Shown: positions 23,814 through 32,715, numbered from the stretch's first letter. The stretch: 64,000 nucleotides of DNA from Nocardia panacis (GCF_003598715.1 NZ_QZFU01000029.1:372001-436000), one strand, 5' to 3'. Numbers and translations: made by a program. The notes: a model not told the origin generated them from the letters alone.

Positions 23814-24866
23814 GTGGGTGTGGCCTCCCAGGATGACGCGAAGGACAACGACCCGGATCGGCTCGCGTCGGCATTCGGTCCGCCCGTCTCCGATTCCGCA
23901 GGTGCTCCGGGGCGCGAATTCGCCGGTCCCGAGAGCGAATTCGGCCCGCCGATGGGCGAGTTCGGACCCGCGGTCTCGGAGTTCGGCCCGCCGGTGTCGG
24001 AGTTCGGTCCGCCCGTCTCGGGGTTCGGTCCGCCGGTCGGCGAGTTCCGCGCGCCCCCCGCCGAGTCGGGTCCGCCGCAGTGGAGCGAGCCCGCGGCCGA
24101 CCATCCGGAGCTGGTCTGGCGGCCCGCGGAGGAGACCTCTGCCCCGCAGGTGCAGTATCGCGCCCCGGACAGCCAGGTCTTTCCGACGTCGCAGGACCGC
24201 GAGCCGCCATGGACGCCCGCACCCGATTCCGGTGCGGTGCCGATCGCGCCGCCGCCACCGAAGACTCCCGAACTGCCCTGGTCCCAGGATCAGATCGTGC
24301 AGCGGCTGGCCCCGGCGTACCAGCGCAAATCCGGGACCAAGCGCAGGCCGACCGGTTGGGTCGTCGGCGGGGTGGCTGCCGCGCTGGCGGCGATCATCGG
24401 CCTGGCCTTGGTGATCGTCGCGGTCACCCGCAGTGGCGGCGGCACCGAGACCACCGCCGCGGCGCCCCCCACCGGCGCCAAAGCGACACTGAGCTGTCCG
24501 GCCGGTCGGGACGGCAAACTCACCGTGGGCAATGGCGCGGGCGACACCGCATCGGGTCCCGGCGCGATACTCGGCTTCCAGTACGGCTTCTACGTCACCC
24601 GCAGCGGTGTGCAGGCCCGGCGGTTCGTGGCGGCGGACAATCTGAATGTCTCCACGGCGGAGATCATCCAGAAGGCGATCGATGAGCAGATTCCGGTGGG
24701 GACCACGCACTGTGTGCGCATTGCCGAGACCGCGCCGCGGACCTTCGATGTGGATCTGACCGAACGTCGACCGGACGGTTCGACCAGCGTGTATCAGCAG
24801 ACGGTGCTCACGGTGAACCGGGACGGCAAGGAGTTGGTGTACTCGATCAAGAATCGGGGCGAGTAG
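23814..24866 (+). CDS. Single-pass membrane protein with FGPP repeats
   Basis: A 350-residue protein. The cytoplasmic N-terminus contains a seven-residue tandem repeat of the type EFGPPVS (about residues 43-80), then a Pro-rich region to 165. One membrane helix follows a KRRP stop at about 184-208 (VVGGVAAALAAIIGLALVIV). The outer domain (about 225-350) has two Cys (LSCPAGRDG, TTHCVRIAE) and looks like a small DUF4333-type fold. That family call is tentative. GTG 23814 or GTG 23820 could be the start; GGAGAAAGGA precedes both. Confidence 0.7.
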   Translation: MGVASQDDAKDNDPDRLASAFGPPVSDSAGAPGREFAGPESEFGPPMGEFGPAVSEFGPPVSEFGPPVSGFGPPVGEFRAPPAESGPPQWSEPAADHPELVWRPAEETSAPQVQYRAPDSQVFPTSQDREPPWTPAPDSGAVPIAPPPPKTPELPWSQDQIVQRLAPAYQRKSGTKRRPTGWVVGGVAAALAAIIGLALVIVAVTRSGGGTETTAAAPPTGAKATLSCPAGRDGKLTVGNGAGDTASGPGAILGFQYGFYVTRSGVQARRFVAADNLNVSTAEIIQKAIDEQIPVGTTHCVRIAETAPRTFDVDLTERRPDGSTSVYQQTVLTVNRDGKELVYSIKNRGE

Positions 24867-24953
24867 ACTAGCTCCCATTATTTGGGATATCAATTTCACA
24901 CTCTGATCAGCCACCTGCGAGGATGGGCTATCAGCATCCCCTTGGAGGTTCTC

Positions 24954-26129
24954 ATGTCGTCGACGCTGCCACCGCTCGCGAACAAGCTCGGCGGATTGCG
25001 GAGTTCGGCGATTCGCGACCTGCTCAAACTCACCGCCCGCCCCGACATCATCGGCCTCGCGGGCGGCCTGCCCGATGCCGAGCTCATGCCGCGCGAGCGG
25101 TTGGCGGCGGCGGCCGATGCGGCGTTGAGTCATCGCGGTTGCCTGCAGTACACCGAGTCGGCGGGCTGGGGTCCGCTGCGCGAGGTGCTGGCCGCGCGCG
25201 AATCGACGCGGATCGGGCGGGAGGTGCCCCTCGCCGAGGTGTTCGTCACCCACGGTTCGCAGCAGGCACTGTCGCTGCTGGCCGAGGTGCTGCTGGATCC
25301 GGGCGCGCTGGTCATCGTCGAGGATCCGGCGTATGTCGGTGCGCTGCAGGTCTTCCGGGCCGCAGGCGCGCGCATCGTCGCGGTGCCGCTGGATCGCGAC
25401 GGCCTGCGCCTGGATGTGCTCACCGATCTGCTGGCCAAGGGTGAGCGTCCCGCCTTCGTGCACACCGTGAGCAATTTCCACAATCCCGGCGGGGTCACCA
25501 TGTCGGCGCAGCGCCGCCGCGAACTCGCGGAATTGGCCGAGCGCCACGGCTTCTGGGTGATCGAGGACGATCCCTACGGCGAACTGTGGTTCGACAGCCC
25601 GGCGCCCGAACCGGTGGCGGCCCACTCCCGCAATGTGATTCGGCTGTCCAGCTCCTCCAAGATCATCTCGCCCGCGCTGCGCGTCGGCTGGATGGTCGCA
25701 CCGGACGAGGTGTGCCGGGGCGTCGAACTGCTCAAACAGGGCGCGGACCTGTGCGGTTCGGCGCTCACCCAGCAGATCGCCGCCGACCTGCTCGCCGACC
25801 GGGTGTGGCTCGCCGCCCACGTCGATACGGTGCGCGGCGCCTATGGATCCCGCGCCAAGGCACTGGTGCACGCCTTCCGCGAACACCTCGGCCACCGGGC
25901 GAACTGCACCGACGCGGCGGGCGGCATGTTCGTGTGGGCCGATTTCACCGACGGCACCGACACGCAGGCCGTGCTGCCGCGCGCCCTCGACAACGGCGTC
26001 GCCTATGTCCCCGGCGCGGCTTTCGCGGTGGATACGGACTACCGCAACTCGATGCGCATGTGCTTCACCACCTCCGACGAGGCGACGCTGACCGAGGCGA
26101 TCGTCAGGCTCGCCCGCGCCGTCGGCTGA
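24954..26129 (+). CDS. PLP-dependent aminotransferase, LysN/MocR-like class I fold
   Basis: A 391-residue fold-type I aminotransferase. Lys236 in LSSSSKIISPALRVGW is the PLP Schiff-base lysine; the cofactor-binding Asp/Tyr are in IEDDPYGELWFD and NFHNPGG. The sequence resembles 2-aminoadipate/multisubstrate aminotransferases (LysN type) without the GntR DNA-binding domain. A link with the lysine-to-2-aminoadipate genes lat and pcd elsewhere in the window is possible but inferred. ATG 24954 has TTGGAGG four bases upstream. Its stop directly abuts the convergent glpK stop (TGATCA). Confidence 0.88.
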   Translation: MSSTLPPLANKLGGLRSSAIRDLLKLTARPDIIGLAGGLPDAELMPRERLAAAADAALSHRGCLQYTESAGWGPLREVLAARESTRIGREVPLAEVFVTHGSQQALSLLAEVLLDPGALVIVEDPAYVGALQVFRAAGARIVAVPLDRDGLRLDVLTDLLAKGERPAFVHTVSNFHNPGGVTMSAQRRRELAELAERHGFWVIEDDPYGELWFDSPAPEPVAAHSRNVIRLSSSSKIISPALRVGWMVAPDEVCRGVELLKQGADLCGSALTQQIAADLLADRVWLAAHVDTVRGAYGSRAKALVHAFREHLGHRANCTDAAGGMFVWADFTDGTDTQAVLPRALDNGVAYVPGAAFAVDTDYRNSMRMCFTTSDEATLTEAIVRLARAVG

Positions 26130-27626
26130 TCAGACCCAGTTGTAGGTGCGCTCGACGGCCTTGTTCCAGTTCGCGAGGTACGCCGCCCGATCGGCGGCCG
26201 ACATGGTCGGCCGCCAGATCTTGTCGGCGGCCCAGTTGGCGCGAATATCGTCGGTGCCCGACCAGAAGCCCACGGCGAGTCCGGCGGCATAGGCCGCGCC
26301 GAGCGCGGTGGTCTCGTTGACCACCGGTCGCACCACCGGCACATCCAGGATGTCGGACTGGAACTGCATGAGCAGGTCATTGCCGACCATGCCGCCGTCG
26401 ACCTTGAGTGTGGTCAATTCCAGTCGCATCCGCTGGGATTCGGCGTCGGCGCGCATGGCGTCCATGACCTCGCAGGTCTGGAACGCGGTCGATTCCAGTA
26501 CGGCCCGCGCCAGATGCGCCCGATTGACGTACCTGGTCAATCCGGCGATGACACCGCGCGCGTCCGGTCGCCAGCGCGGGGCGAACAGCCCGGAGAAGGC
26601 CGGGACGATATACGCGCCGCCATTGTCCGGAACGCTGCCTGCCAGCGGCTCGATCTCGTCGGCCGAGTGAATAATGCCCAGATTGTCGCGCAGCCACTGC
26701 ACCAGCGATCCCGTCACCGCGATCGAACCTTCGAGCGCGTACACCGCAGGTTGCGCGCCGAGTTGGTAGCACACCGTGGTGAGCAGCCCGTGTTTGCTCG
26801 GTACGGGGGTGGTCCCGGTGTTGAGCAGCATGAAATTGCCGGTGCCGTAGGTGTTCTTGGCCTCGCCGGGTGACAGGCACGCCTGGCCGAAGGTGGCCGC
26901 CTGCTGATCGCCCAGGATGCCCGCGACCGGAACTCCCGCCAGCGGCCCGGCCGCGATCTCCCCGTAAACCTCGGAGGAACTGCGGATCCGGGGCAGCATC
27001 GCCTCGGGCACACCGATCTCCGCGCAGATTCGCCGATCCCATCGCAGTGCGCGCAGATCCATCAGCAGTGTGCGCGAGGCATTGGTGACATCGGTGATAT
27101 GCAGTCCGGTCAACCGCCACAGCACCCAACTGTCGATGGTGCCGAAGCACAGTTCGCCCGCCTGCGCTCGCTCGCGCGCACCAGGGACGTGATCGAGAAT
27201 CCAGCGCACCTTCGGCCCGGCGAAGTAGGTGGACAGCGGTAGTCCGGTGCGATCCTGATAGCGGGTCGGGCCGAATTCGCCGCCCAGTTCGACGCACAGC
27301 CGGTCGGTGCGGGTGTCCTGCCAGACGATGGCATTGTGGATCGGCACACCCGTCGCCCGATCCCACACCACCGTGGTCTCACGCTGGTTGGTCACGCCAA
27401 CCGCAGCCAGGTCCCGCGGGCCGATCCCGACTCGATCCAGGACGGCTTCGAGGACGAATTCGATATTGCGCCAAATGGTCTCGGGATCGTGCTCGACCCA
27501 GCCGGGGCGCGGGAAGATCTGCTCGTGCTCGCGCTGGGCGACCCCGATGACGCGCCCGCTCCGGTCGAACACGATGCAGCGACTCGAGGTCGTGCCCTGG
27601 TCGATGGCGGCCACATAGCGACGCAT
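26130..27626 (-). CDS. glpK: Glycerol kinase
   Basis: A 498-residue FGGY kinase that phosphorylates glycerol to sn-glycerol 3-phosphate. The ATP loop is AAIDQGTTSSR at the N-terminus; glycerol residues are in VTNQRETTVVWD and the FGGY signatures in LPLSTYFAGPKVRW and LKVDGGMVGNDLLMQ. It is divergent from glpD, the gene for the next step, across a 308-bp region filled with degenerate repeats. In M. tuberculosis glpK is elsewhere (Rv3696c), so this pairing differs from that genome. Confidence 0.96.
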   Translation of the reverse strand: MRRYVAAIDQGTTSSRCIVFDRSGRVIGVAQREHEQIFPRPGWVEHDPETIWRNIEFVLEAVLDRVGIGPRDLAAVGVTNQRETTVVWDRATGVPIHNAIVWQDTRTDRLCVELGGEFGPTRYQDRTGLPLSTYFAGPKVRWILDHVPGARERAQAGELCFGTIDSWVLWRLTGLHITDVTNASRTLLMDLRALRWDRRICAEIGVPEAMLPRIRSSSEVYGEIAAGPLAGVPVAGILGDQQAATFGQACLSPGEAKNTYGTGNFMLLNTGTTPVPSKHGLLTTVCYQLGAQPAVYALEGSIAVTGSLVQWLRDNLGIIHSADEIEPLAGSVPDNGGAYIVPAFSGLFAPRWRPDARGVIAGLTRYVNRAHLARAVLESTAFQTCEVMDAMRADAESQRMRLELTTLKVDGGMVGNDLLMQFQSDILDVPVVRPVVNETTALGAAYAAGLAVGFWSGTDDIRANWAADKIWRPTMSAADRAAYLANWNKAVERTYNWV

Positions 27627-27684
27627 TCGTGCAGGCTACTAAAGCGAACCGGGCCGCAGCGGCACCTCGCGCCGTGGATTCCCG

Positions 27685-27853
27685 TGTCGCCGACCCGGCG
27701 GTGTCGCTGTTACCCGACCATCCGGCGCCGTTGTTGGCGGACCCGGTCGGTGTCGTTGTTGGCCCGACCGGCCGGCATCACTGATGGCCGACCGGCCGGC
27801 ATCTCTATTGGCCGACTCGGCCGGTGACCTACCAGCCGACACGGCTGTGTCGG
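27685..27853. repeat. Seven degenerate ~24-bp direct repeats between glpK and glpD
   Basis: Seven successive units of 23-25 bp follow the pattern TgTTGGCcGACCGGCCGG + 6. Their starts are near 27685, 27708, 27732, 27757, 27782, 27806 and 27830. The core CCGACCGGCCGG is itself partly palindromic. They fill most of the divergent promoter region, so they could be operator sites for a glycerol-responsive regulator or spacer DNA. The rest of the 308-bp gap holds the two promoters and the glpD ribosome site. Confidence 0.7.
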
Positions 27854-27934
27854 CGAATACGGCGCGGTCGCCGGTCAGCGCCTAGCCTGTACCCGAGCAG
27901 CTCGATCGGACACCCCGGCTGGCAGGAGTCGAGC

Positions 27935-29668
27935 ATGACCAAGAACCCGCAGGCCCAGGCCCTCGGCCCCGAACAGCGGCGCGCCGCCTGGGAGCGATTC
28001 GGCAAAGAGCATTTCGACGTGGTCGTCGTCGGCGGCGGCGTGGTCGGTGCGGGCATCGCGTTGGACGCGGCCACCCGAGGACTCAGCGTGGCCCTCGTCG
28101 AGGCCCGCGACCTGGCCTCCGGCACGTCGAGCCGCTCCTCGAAGATGTTCCACGGCGGGCTGCGGTATCTGGAACAGCTGGAATTCGGACTGGTGCGCGA
28201 GGCGCTGCACGAGCGCGAGCTGGCACTGTCCACCCTGGCCCCGCACCTGGTCAAACCGCTGCGCTTCCTCTATCCGCTCACCCACCGGGTCTGGGAGCGG
28301 CCCTACGTGGCCGCCGGTCTGGTCCTCTACGACACCATGGGTGGCGCGAAATCCGTTCCGGGACAGCATCATCTGAGCAGGCACGCCGCCTTGCGGCTGG
28401 CCCCCGGCCTGCGCCGCGATTCGCTCATCGGCGGCGTCACCTACTACGACACCGTCGTCGACGACGCCCGCCACACCATGACGGTGGCCCGCACCGCGGC
28501 CCACTACGGCGCGGTCATCCGCACCTCCACCCAGGTCGTCGGCTTCCTGCGCGAGGCCGACCGGGTGGTCGGGGTGAAGATCCGCGACAGCGAGGACGGA
28601 CGCACCGGCGAGGTGCGCGCGCATGTGGTGGTCAATGCCACCGGCGTGTGGACCGACGAGGTGCAGGCCCTCTCGCACACCAGGGGCCGATTCCACGTGC
28701 GCGCCTCCAAAGGTGTGCACATCGTGGTGCCGCGTGATCGGATCGTCAGCGACGCCGCCATCATCCTGCGCACCCCCACCTCGGTGCTGTTCGTCATCCC
28801 GTGGGACGCGCACTGGATCATCGGCACCACCGACACCGACTGGAATCTCGATCTCGCCCACCCGGCCGCCACCAAGGCCGATATCGACTACCTGCTGGAC
28901 CGGGTGAACCAGGTGCTGGTCACCCCGCTAACCCACGACGATATCGACGGCGTCTACGCGGGCCTGCGCCCGCTGCTCGCCGGGGAGAGCGACCAGACCT
29001 CCAAGCTCTCGCGCGAGCACGCGGTGGCCAGGGTCGCACCCGGCCTGGTCGATATCGCGGGCGGCAAGTACACCACCTACCGGGTGATGGCCTACGACGC
29101 CATGGACGAGGCGGCACAGGATATTCCGGCCCGCGTCTCGCCCTCGATCACCGCCAAGGTGCCGCTCCTCGGCGCGGACGGCTACTACGCGCTGATCAAC
29201 CAGACGGTGCAGTTGGCCGAGGCGTACGGGGTGCACCCGTACCGGATCAAGCATCTGCTGAACCGCTACGGTTCGCTCATCGACGAGGTGCTGACCATGG
29301 CGGAGGGCAAACCCGAACTGCTGCACCCGATTACCGACGCGCCCTCCTACCTCCAGGTGGAGGCGGTCTACGCGGCCGCCGCCGAGGGTGCGCTGCACCT
29401 CGACGATATCCTGGCCCGCCGCACCCGCATTTCCATCGAATACTCGCACCGGGGCACCCACTGCGCCCAGCAGGTCGCCGAACTGGTCGCCCCGATCCTC
29501 GACTGGGACGAACGCGAGATCGAACGCGAGGTCCAAACCTATCTGGCCAGGGTGGACGCCGAGGTGCGGTCACAGACCCAACCCGACGATGCCTCCGCCG
29601 ACGCCCTGCGCATCGCCGCCCCTGAACCGCGCCCGGAGATCCTCGAACCGGTCCCGTCCGAGGGGTGA
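27935..29668 (+). CDS. glpD: Glycerol-3-phosphate dehydrogenase (FAD, aerobic)
   Basis: A 577-residue FAD enzyme that oxidises sn-glycerol 3-phosphate to dihydroxyacetone phosphate and passes electrons to quinone. Motifs: FAD site VVVVGGGVVGAG (29-40), the substrate region SSRSSKMFHGGLRYLE, and the C-terminal DAO/GlpD domain starting after PLLGADGYYAL. ATG 27935 is preceded by GGCAGGAG. It corresponds to glpD2 (Rv3302c). With glpK it forms the glycerol catabolic pair. Confidence 0.95.
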   Translation: MTKNPQAQALGPEQRRAAWERFGKEHFDVVVVGGGVVGAGIALDAATRGLSVALVEARDLASGTSSRSSKMFHGGLRYLEQLEFGLVREALHERELALSTLAPHLVKPLRFLYPLTHRVWERPYVAAGLVLYDTMGGAKSVPGQHHLSRHAALRLAPGLRRDSLIGGVTYYDTVVDDARHTMTVARTAAHYGAVIRTSTQVVGFLREADRVVGVKIRDSEDGRTGEVRAHVVVNATGVWTDEVQALSHTRGRFHVRASKGVHIVVPRDRIVSDAAIILRTPTSVLFVIPWDAHWIIGTTDTDWNLDLAHPAATKADIDYLLDRVNQVLVTPLTHDDIDGVYAGLRPLLAGESDQTSKLSREHAVARVAPGLVDIAGGKYTTYRVMAYDAMDEAAQDIPARVSPSITAKVPLLGADGYYALINQTVQLAEAYGVHPYRIKHLLNRYGSLIDEVLTMAEGKPELLHPITDAPSYLQVEAVYAAAAEGALHLDDILARRTRISIEYSHRGTHCAQQVAELVAPILDWDEREIEREVQTYLARVDAEVRSQTQPDDASADALRIAAPEPRPEILEPVPSEG

Positions 29669-29679
29669 GCCACCGGACG

Positions 29680-29708
29680 GACTTCGAGTCATGGCCTCGC
29701 TCGAAGTC
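29680..29708. terminator. Hairpin between convergent glpD and sensor kinase
   Basis: GACTTCGAG (29680-29688) pairs perfectly with CTCGAAGTC (29700-29708). It lies in the 47-bp convergent gap. Confidence 0.55.
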
Positions 29709-29715
29709 TCATGGC

Positions 29716-30876
29716 TCAGCCGGGCGGAAGCGCCAGCGCCACAATGGTTCCGCCGCCCGCCGCGGGCTCCATCGTCGCGGTGCCGCCGTGCACGTCGGCG
29801 ATCCAGGCCACCAGCGCGAGCCCGATCCCGCTGCCCCGCCCACCGGTGATACCGCGCTGGAACGGATTGCTCGACAGGCTCGGGGCCGGTCCCGTTCCGT
29901 GGTCGCGCACGCTCACCCGGCCCTGCGCCACGTAAACTTCGACGGGCGCTTGCGAGTTCACCGCGCCATGGGTGATGGCGTTCTCGATCAGATTGCGTAC
30001 GGCCAGACTCAGCAGCGCCGGATCACCCACCACCACACAGGGTTCGGTGCGCACCGTGACGCGGGCGTGCGGGAATTCCTCCACCACCGCCTCGGTGAGC
30101 TGATCCAGCAGTAACTGCACTTGTTCCACGGTGGCGACACCCGCCTGCAATCTGGCGCGGGCGAGCAGTCCGGCGACGATGCGCTCCAACCGTTCTCCCA
30201 GACCGCGCGCGTCCGCCAGCGCGCGTTCGATCTCGTTCGGTGCGCGCGGACGCGGCTCGGTGATCAGCCGCAATGTGGCCAGCGGTGTGCGCAATTCGTG
30301 GGCCGCGTCGCCGAGGAAACGTTCCTGCTCGTCGACCATCGTCAGCGCCTGCCGAATACTGCGACCCGACAGCAGATGCGCCACCCCCGACGACAGCGCC
30401 ACCAGCACCGCGCCGCCCACGACGAGGCTCCACACCAGCAGCGACCGATCCCTGTCGCGCGCACCGGGATTGGTGCCCGCGATGATCACCGTCTGCACGC
30501 TGGTGTCACTGAAGCTCAACGGTCTGGCCGCCAACCGGACCGGGCGGCCGACGGTGTCGGCGTCGTCGCGATAGATCAGGATGTCGGCCTGCACCGCGTC
30601 ATCGGCCAGCGCCTTGATCCCCGCCTCCGTGGGCAGCCACGAGCGCAGGTGGGTGTAGGTCTGTTTCCAATGGCCCTGACCGGTCGCGGTCAAAACCACC
30701 ACGGCCAGTTCACCATTGGCGAGGTCGTAGGACTTCAGCTGGTCGGTGTCGACCGCGTCCTCATCGGTTTTCAGATTGATACCGTGCCACAGACCCGTCA
30801 CCACCCGATCCAACGTCTCGTCCACGGCGTGCGCGCGGGAACGCGCATCGATCACCGCGACGACGATGCCGAGCAC
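29716..30876 (-). CDS. Sensor histidine kinase
   Basis: A membrane histidine kinase of at least 386 residues. An extracytoplasmic domain (about 12-143) is followed by membrane helix 2 (146-168), HisKA with phospho-acceptor His193 (AAHELRTPLATLRL), and HATPase with N box (VRNLIENAITHG), G1 (VRDHGTGPAP) and G2 (GRGSGIGLALV). The given start GTG 30876 cuts through the first helix: in-frame coding (QLTALIAVSTTVCLIVL) continues up to the regulator stop, and no ATG/GTG/TTG exists there. The true start may be CTG 30975 or ATT 30987. It is cotranscribed with the response regulator. Confidence 0.85.
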   Translation of the reverse strand: MLGIVVAVIDARSRAHAVDETLDRVVTGLWHGINLKTDEDAVDTDQLKSYDLANGELAVVVLTATGQGHWKQTYTHLRSWLPTEAGIKALADDAVQADILIYRDDADTVGRPVRLAARPLSFSDTSVQTVIIAGTNPGARDRDRSLLVWSLVVGGAVLVALSSGVAHLLSGRSIRQALTMVDEQERFLGDAAHELRTPLATLRLITEPRPRAPNEIERALADARGLGERLERIVAGLLARARLQAGVATVEQVQLLLDQLTEAVVEEFPHARVTVRTEPCVVVGDPALLSLAVRNLIENAITHGAVNSQAPVEVYVAQGRVSVRDHGTGPAPSLSSNPFQRGITGGRGSGIGLALVAWIADVHGGTATMEPAAGGGTIVALALPPG

Positions 30877-30990
30877 GATCAGGCAGACGGTGGTGCTGAC
30901 CGCGATGAGCGCGGTCAGTTGCCGGCGGGTGCGACGTAGGCGCGCGACGGCCGGACGGGAATTCGAGGTGGACAGTACGGTGCGAATGGG

Positions 30991-31668
30991 TCAGTTTCCG
31001 ATCATCGAATCGCGGCCGATCATGAAGCCGATGCCCCGAATCGTCTCGATCACCTGCGGCGGGCCGAGTTTGCGCCGCAACTGGGCCATGACGGCGTCGA
31101 CGACATTGGAGTTGGGTTCGGCCATCTCGTCCCAACAGCATTCGATGAGTTCGCTGCGCGAGACGACACCGCCCGCTCGCACGGCCAGCAGCTCCAGAAC
31201 AGCGAACTCCTTGGGCGTCAGCGTGCGCAGCACCCCGCCGCGCAGCACTCGGCGGCGAGCCAGATCGATATCGAGATCGCCGAAGGTGAGTCGGGCAGGC
31301 GCGGGCTGCTCCCGGCGCCGACACAGCGCACGCACCCTGGCCGCGAGTTCGGCCAAGGCGAAAGGCTTCCCGAGATAGTCGTCGGCACCGTGGTCGAAAC
31401 CGCTGACCCGGTCCGCGATCTCGTCGCGGGCCGTCAACACCAGCACCGGAACCCGCAGCCCCGCCTGCCTTTTGGCGGCGAGGAACAGGAGACCGTCACC
31501 ATCGGGCAGACCGCGGTCCACGACCAGGCAGTCGTAGACATTCACCGAGATCTTCAGATCAGCCTCGCCGAGTCGGTAGGCCAGATCCACCGCGAAACCG
31601 GCCGCCCGCAAACCCATCGCCACCTCGTGGCCGAGGCGCTCATCGTCCTCGATCACCAAAACCCGCAC
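30991..31668 (-). CDS. OmpR/PhoB-family response regulator
   Basis: A 225-residue response regulator. The receiver domain (MRVLVIEDDERLG) has phospho-acceptor Asp51 (VVDRGLPDGDG), Thr79 and Lys101 (LGKPFAL). The C-terminal winged helix begins about residue 125 (LTFGDLDIDLARRRV) and ends with VIETIRGIGFMIG. GTG 31668 gives the usual N-terminus; TTG 31680 with an upstream AGGGA is an alternative. It precedes its kinase on the same strand. The small secreted gene next to it could be a target, which is inference. Confidence 0.9.
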   Translation of the reverse strand: MRVLVIEDDERLGHEVAMGLRAAGFAVDLAYRLGEADLKISVNVYDCLVVDRGLPDGDGLLFLAAKRQAGLRVPVLVLTARDEIADRVSGFDHGADDYLGKPFALAELAARVRALCRRREQPAPARLTFGDLDIDLARRRVLRGGVLRTLTPKEFAVLELLAVRAGGVVSRSELIECCWDEMAEPNSNVVDAVMAQLRRKLGPPQVIETIRGIGFMIGRDSMIGN

Positions 31669-31750
31669 GACGTCAGACAATAGGTGACGGTCCCTTCCTC
31701 GCGCAGCGCGAGCAGCCACCCCGCGCGGCCGCTCGCGACACGCGTTCGAC

Positions 31751-31945
31751 TCAGTAGGTGAACAGATCCCAACCGTCACCTGCCGGACGGCACTCCCAGT
31801 GCGTACCGCCTGTCTTCGGGGAATTGCCGTCCGCCTCACACGCGTCGTAGGTCGCGTAGTTGCCGATGTAGTCGGCATGCGCGATACCGGTCCCGGCGGC
31901 GAGCGCGGCGGCGGCCAGCGCCGCCGCGATGAGAGCTGACTTCAT
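31751..31945 (-). CDS. 64-residue secreted protein
   Basis: A very small exported protein: a signal peptide (MKSALIAAALAAAALAAGTG) cleaved after AHA, residue 24, leaves about 40 residues containing two Cys (YDACEADG, HWECRPAG), probably a disulfide loop. It has a strong AGGAGAGGA ribosome site and a stable hairpin directly upstream. It lies just upstream of the two-component genes on the same strand. No family was recognised. Confidence 0.7.
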   Translation of the reverse strand: MKSALIAAALAAAALAAGTGIAHADYIGNYATYDACEADGNSPKTGGTHWECRPAGDGWDLFTY

Positions 31946-31959
31946 TGGTTTCCTCTCCT

Positions 31960-31985
31960 TCCGGTGCGGCCCGCGCCGCACCGGA
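31960..31985 (-). promoter_or_regulatory. Stable hairpin immediately 5' of a Shine-Dalgarno
   Basis: An 11-bp perfect stem (TCCGGTGCGGC with its complement) closes a 4-nt loop. On the minus strand it ends directly before the AGGAGAGGA of the 64-residue secreted protein gene. It could be a 5' UTR stabiliser or the terminator of the upstream tetR gene. Confidence 0.55.
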
Positions 31986-32049
31986 GATAGAAAACCAATG
32001 TCCGCGTGAGATTTTCGTGATGCGGCGCAGGCACTCCGAGACAGGGTCG

Positions 32050-32715
32050 CTAGCTGCCGGTTTCCATGGCGATGGCCCAGTGCAGGAGGCCGGCGATGTA
32101 GTTGCGCAGCACGTCGTCCGGCACGCTCAGCGGGTTGTCCAGGTGCAGGCGGGCCAATTCCTCCAAGGCGGCCACCAGGATTCGCTCCGTGGGACCGTTC
32201 GGATCGACCTCGGTGCCCGAGAACCGGGACAGATGCCTCGCCCCGGACGCGCGGGCATAGGAGCGGCCCAACTCCAGGCGGGCACGCAGATTCGGCGGGC
32301 CGCCATCGGGCGGGCTGAGCATGATCTGCCAGCTCGCAGGCGCCGCCTGCAAATAGTCGAGGATGCTGCGCGCGACCTGGTCGACTGTGTCGGTGGACCA
32401 TTTCACCCCGGCCACACCGGCCAGCGCGATGCCCATCTCCCGGTCCAGCATCGCCGTCATCAGCCCCGACAGATCGGTGAACTGCTGATACACCAGGGCG
32501 CGCGCCACCTCCGCCTCGCGCGCCACCCGCTCGATCGTCACCGCCCCGAACCCATCGGCGGCCACGATATCGCGCGCGACATCCAGCAACTGCGCCCGCC
32601 GATCGCCCGCAGACATCCGCCGCTTGGGGATCGACTGCGCTGCCGACCCATTCTCCGAGGTAGAAGACCCGTGCCCGGGACCACCCGCCCCCGTCGCTCG
32701 CCCCGCTGTGCTCAC
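32050..32715 (-). CDS. TetR/AcrR-family regulator
   Basis: A 221-residue regulator. The HTH is at about residues 55-80 (VTIERVAREAEVARALVYQQF), followed by a helical ligand domain. From GTG 32715 there is a 33-residue low-complexity Gly/Ser tail ending IPKRR before the domain; ATG 32616 (MSAGDRRAQLLDVAR) would give a compact 188-residue form. Its target is not evident because neighbours on both sides are unrelated and on the same strand. Confidence 0.85.
   Translation of the reverse strand: MSTAGRATGAGGPGHGSSTSENGSAAQSIPKRRMSAGDRRAQLLDVARDIVAADGFGAVTIERVAREAEVARALVYQQFTDLSGLMTAMLDREMGIALAGVAGVKWSTDTVDQVARSILDYLQAAPASWQIMLSPPDGGPPNLRARLELGRSYARASGARHLSRFSGTEVDPNGPTERILVAALEELARLHLDNPLSVPDDVLRNYIAGLLHWAIAMETGS

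Noticed and set aside
27685..27853. Repeat array as a CRISPR
   Set aside because: Repeats are contiguous, degenerate and about 24 bp with no unique spacers, and no cas gene is near.
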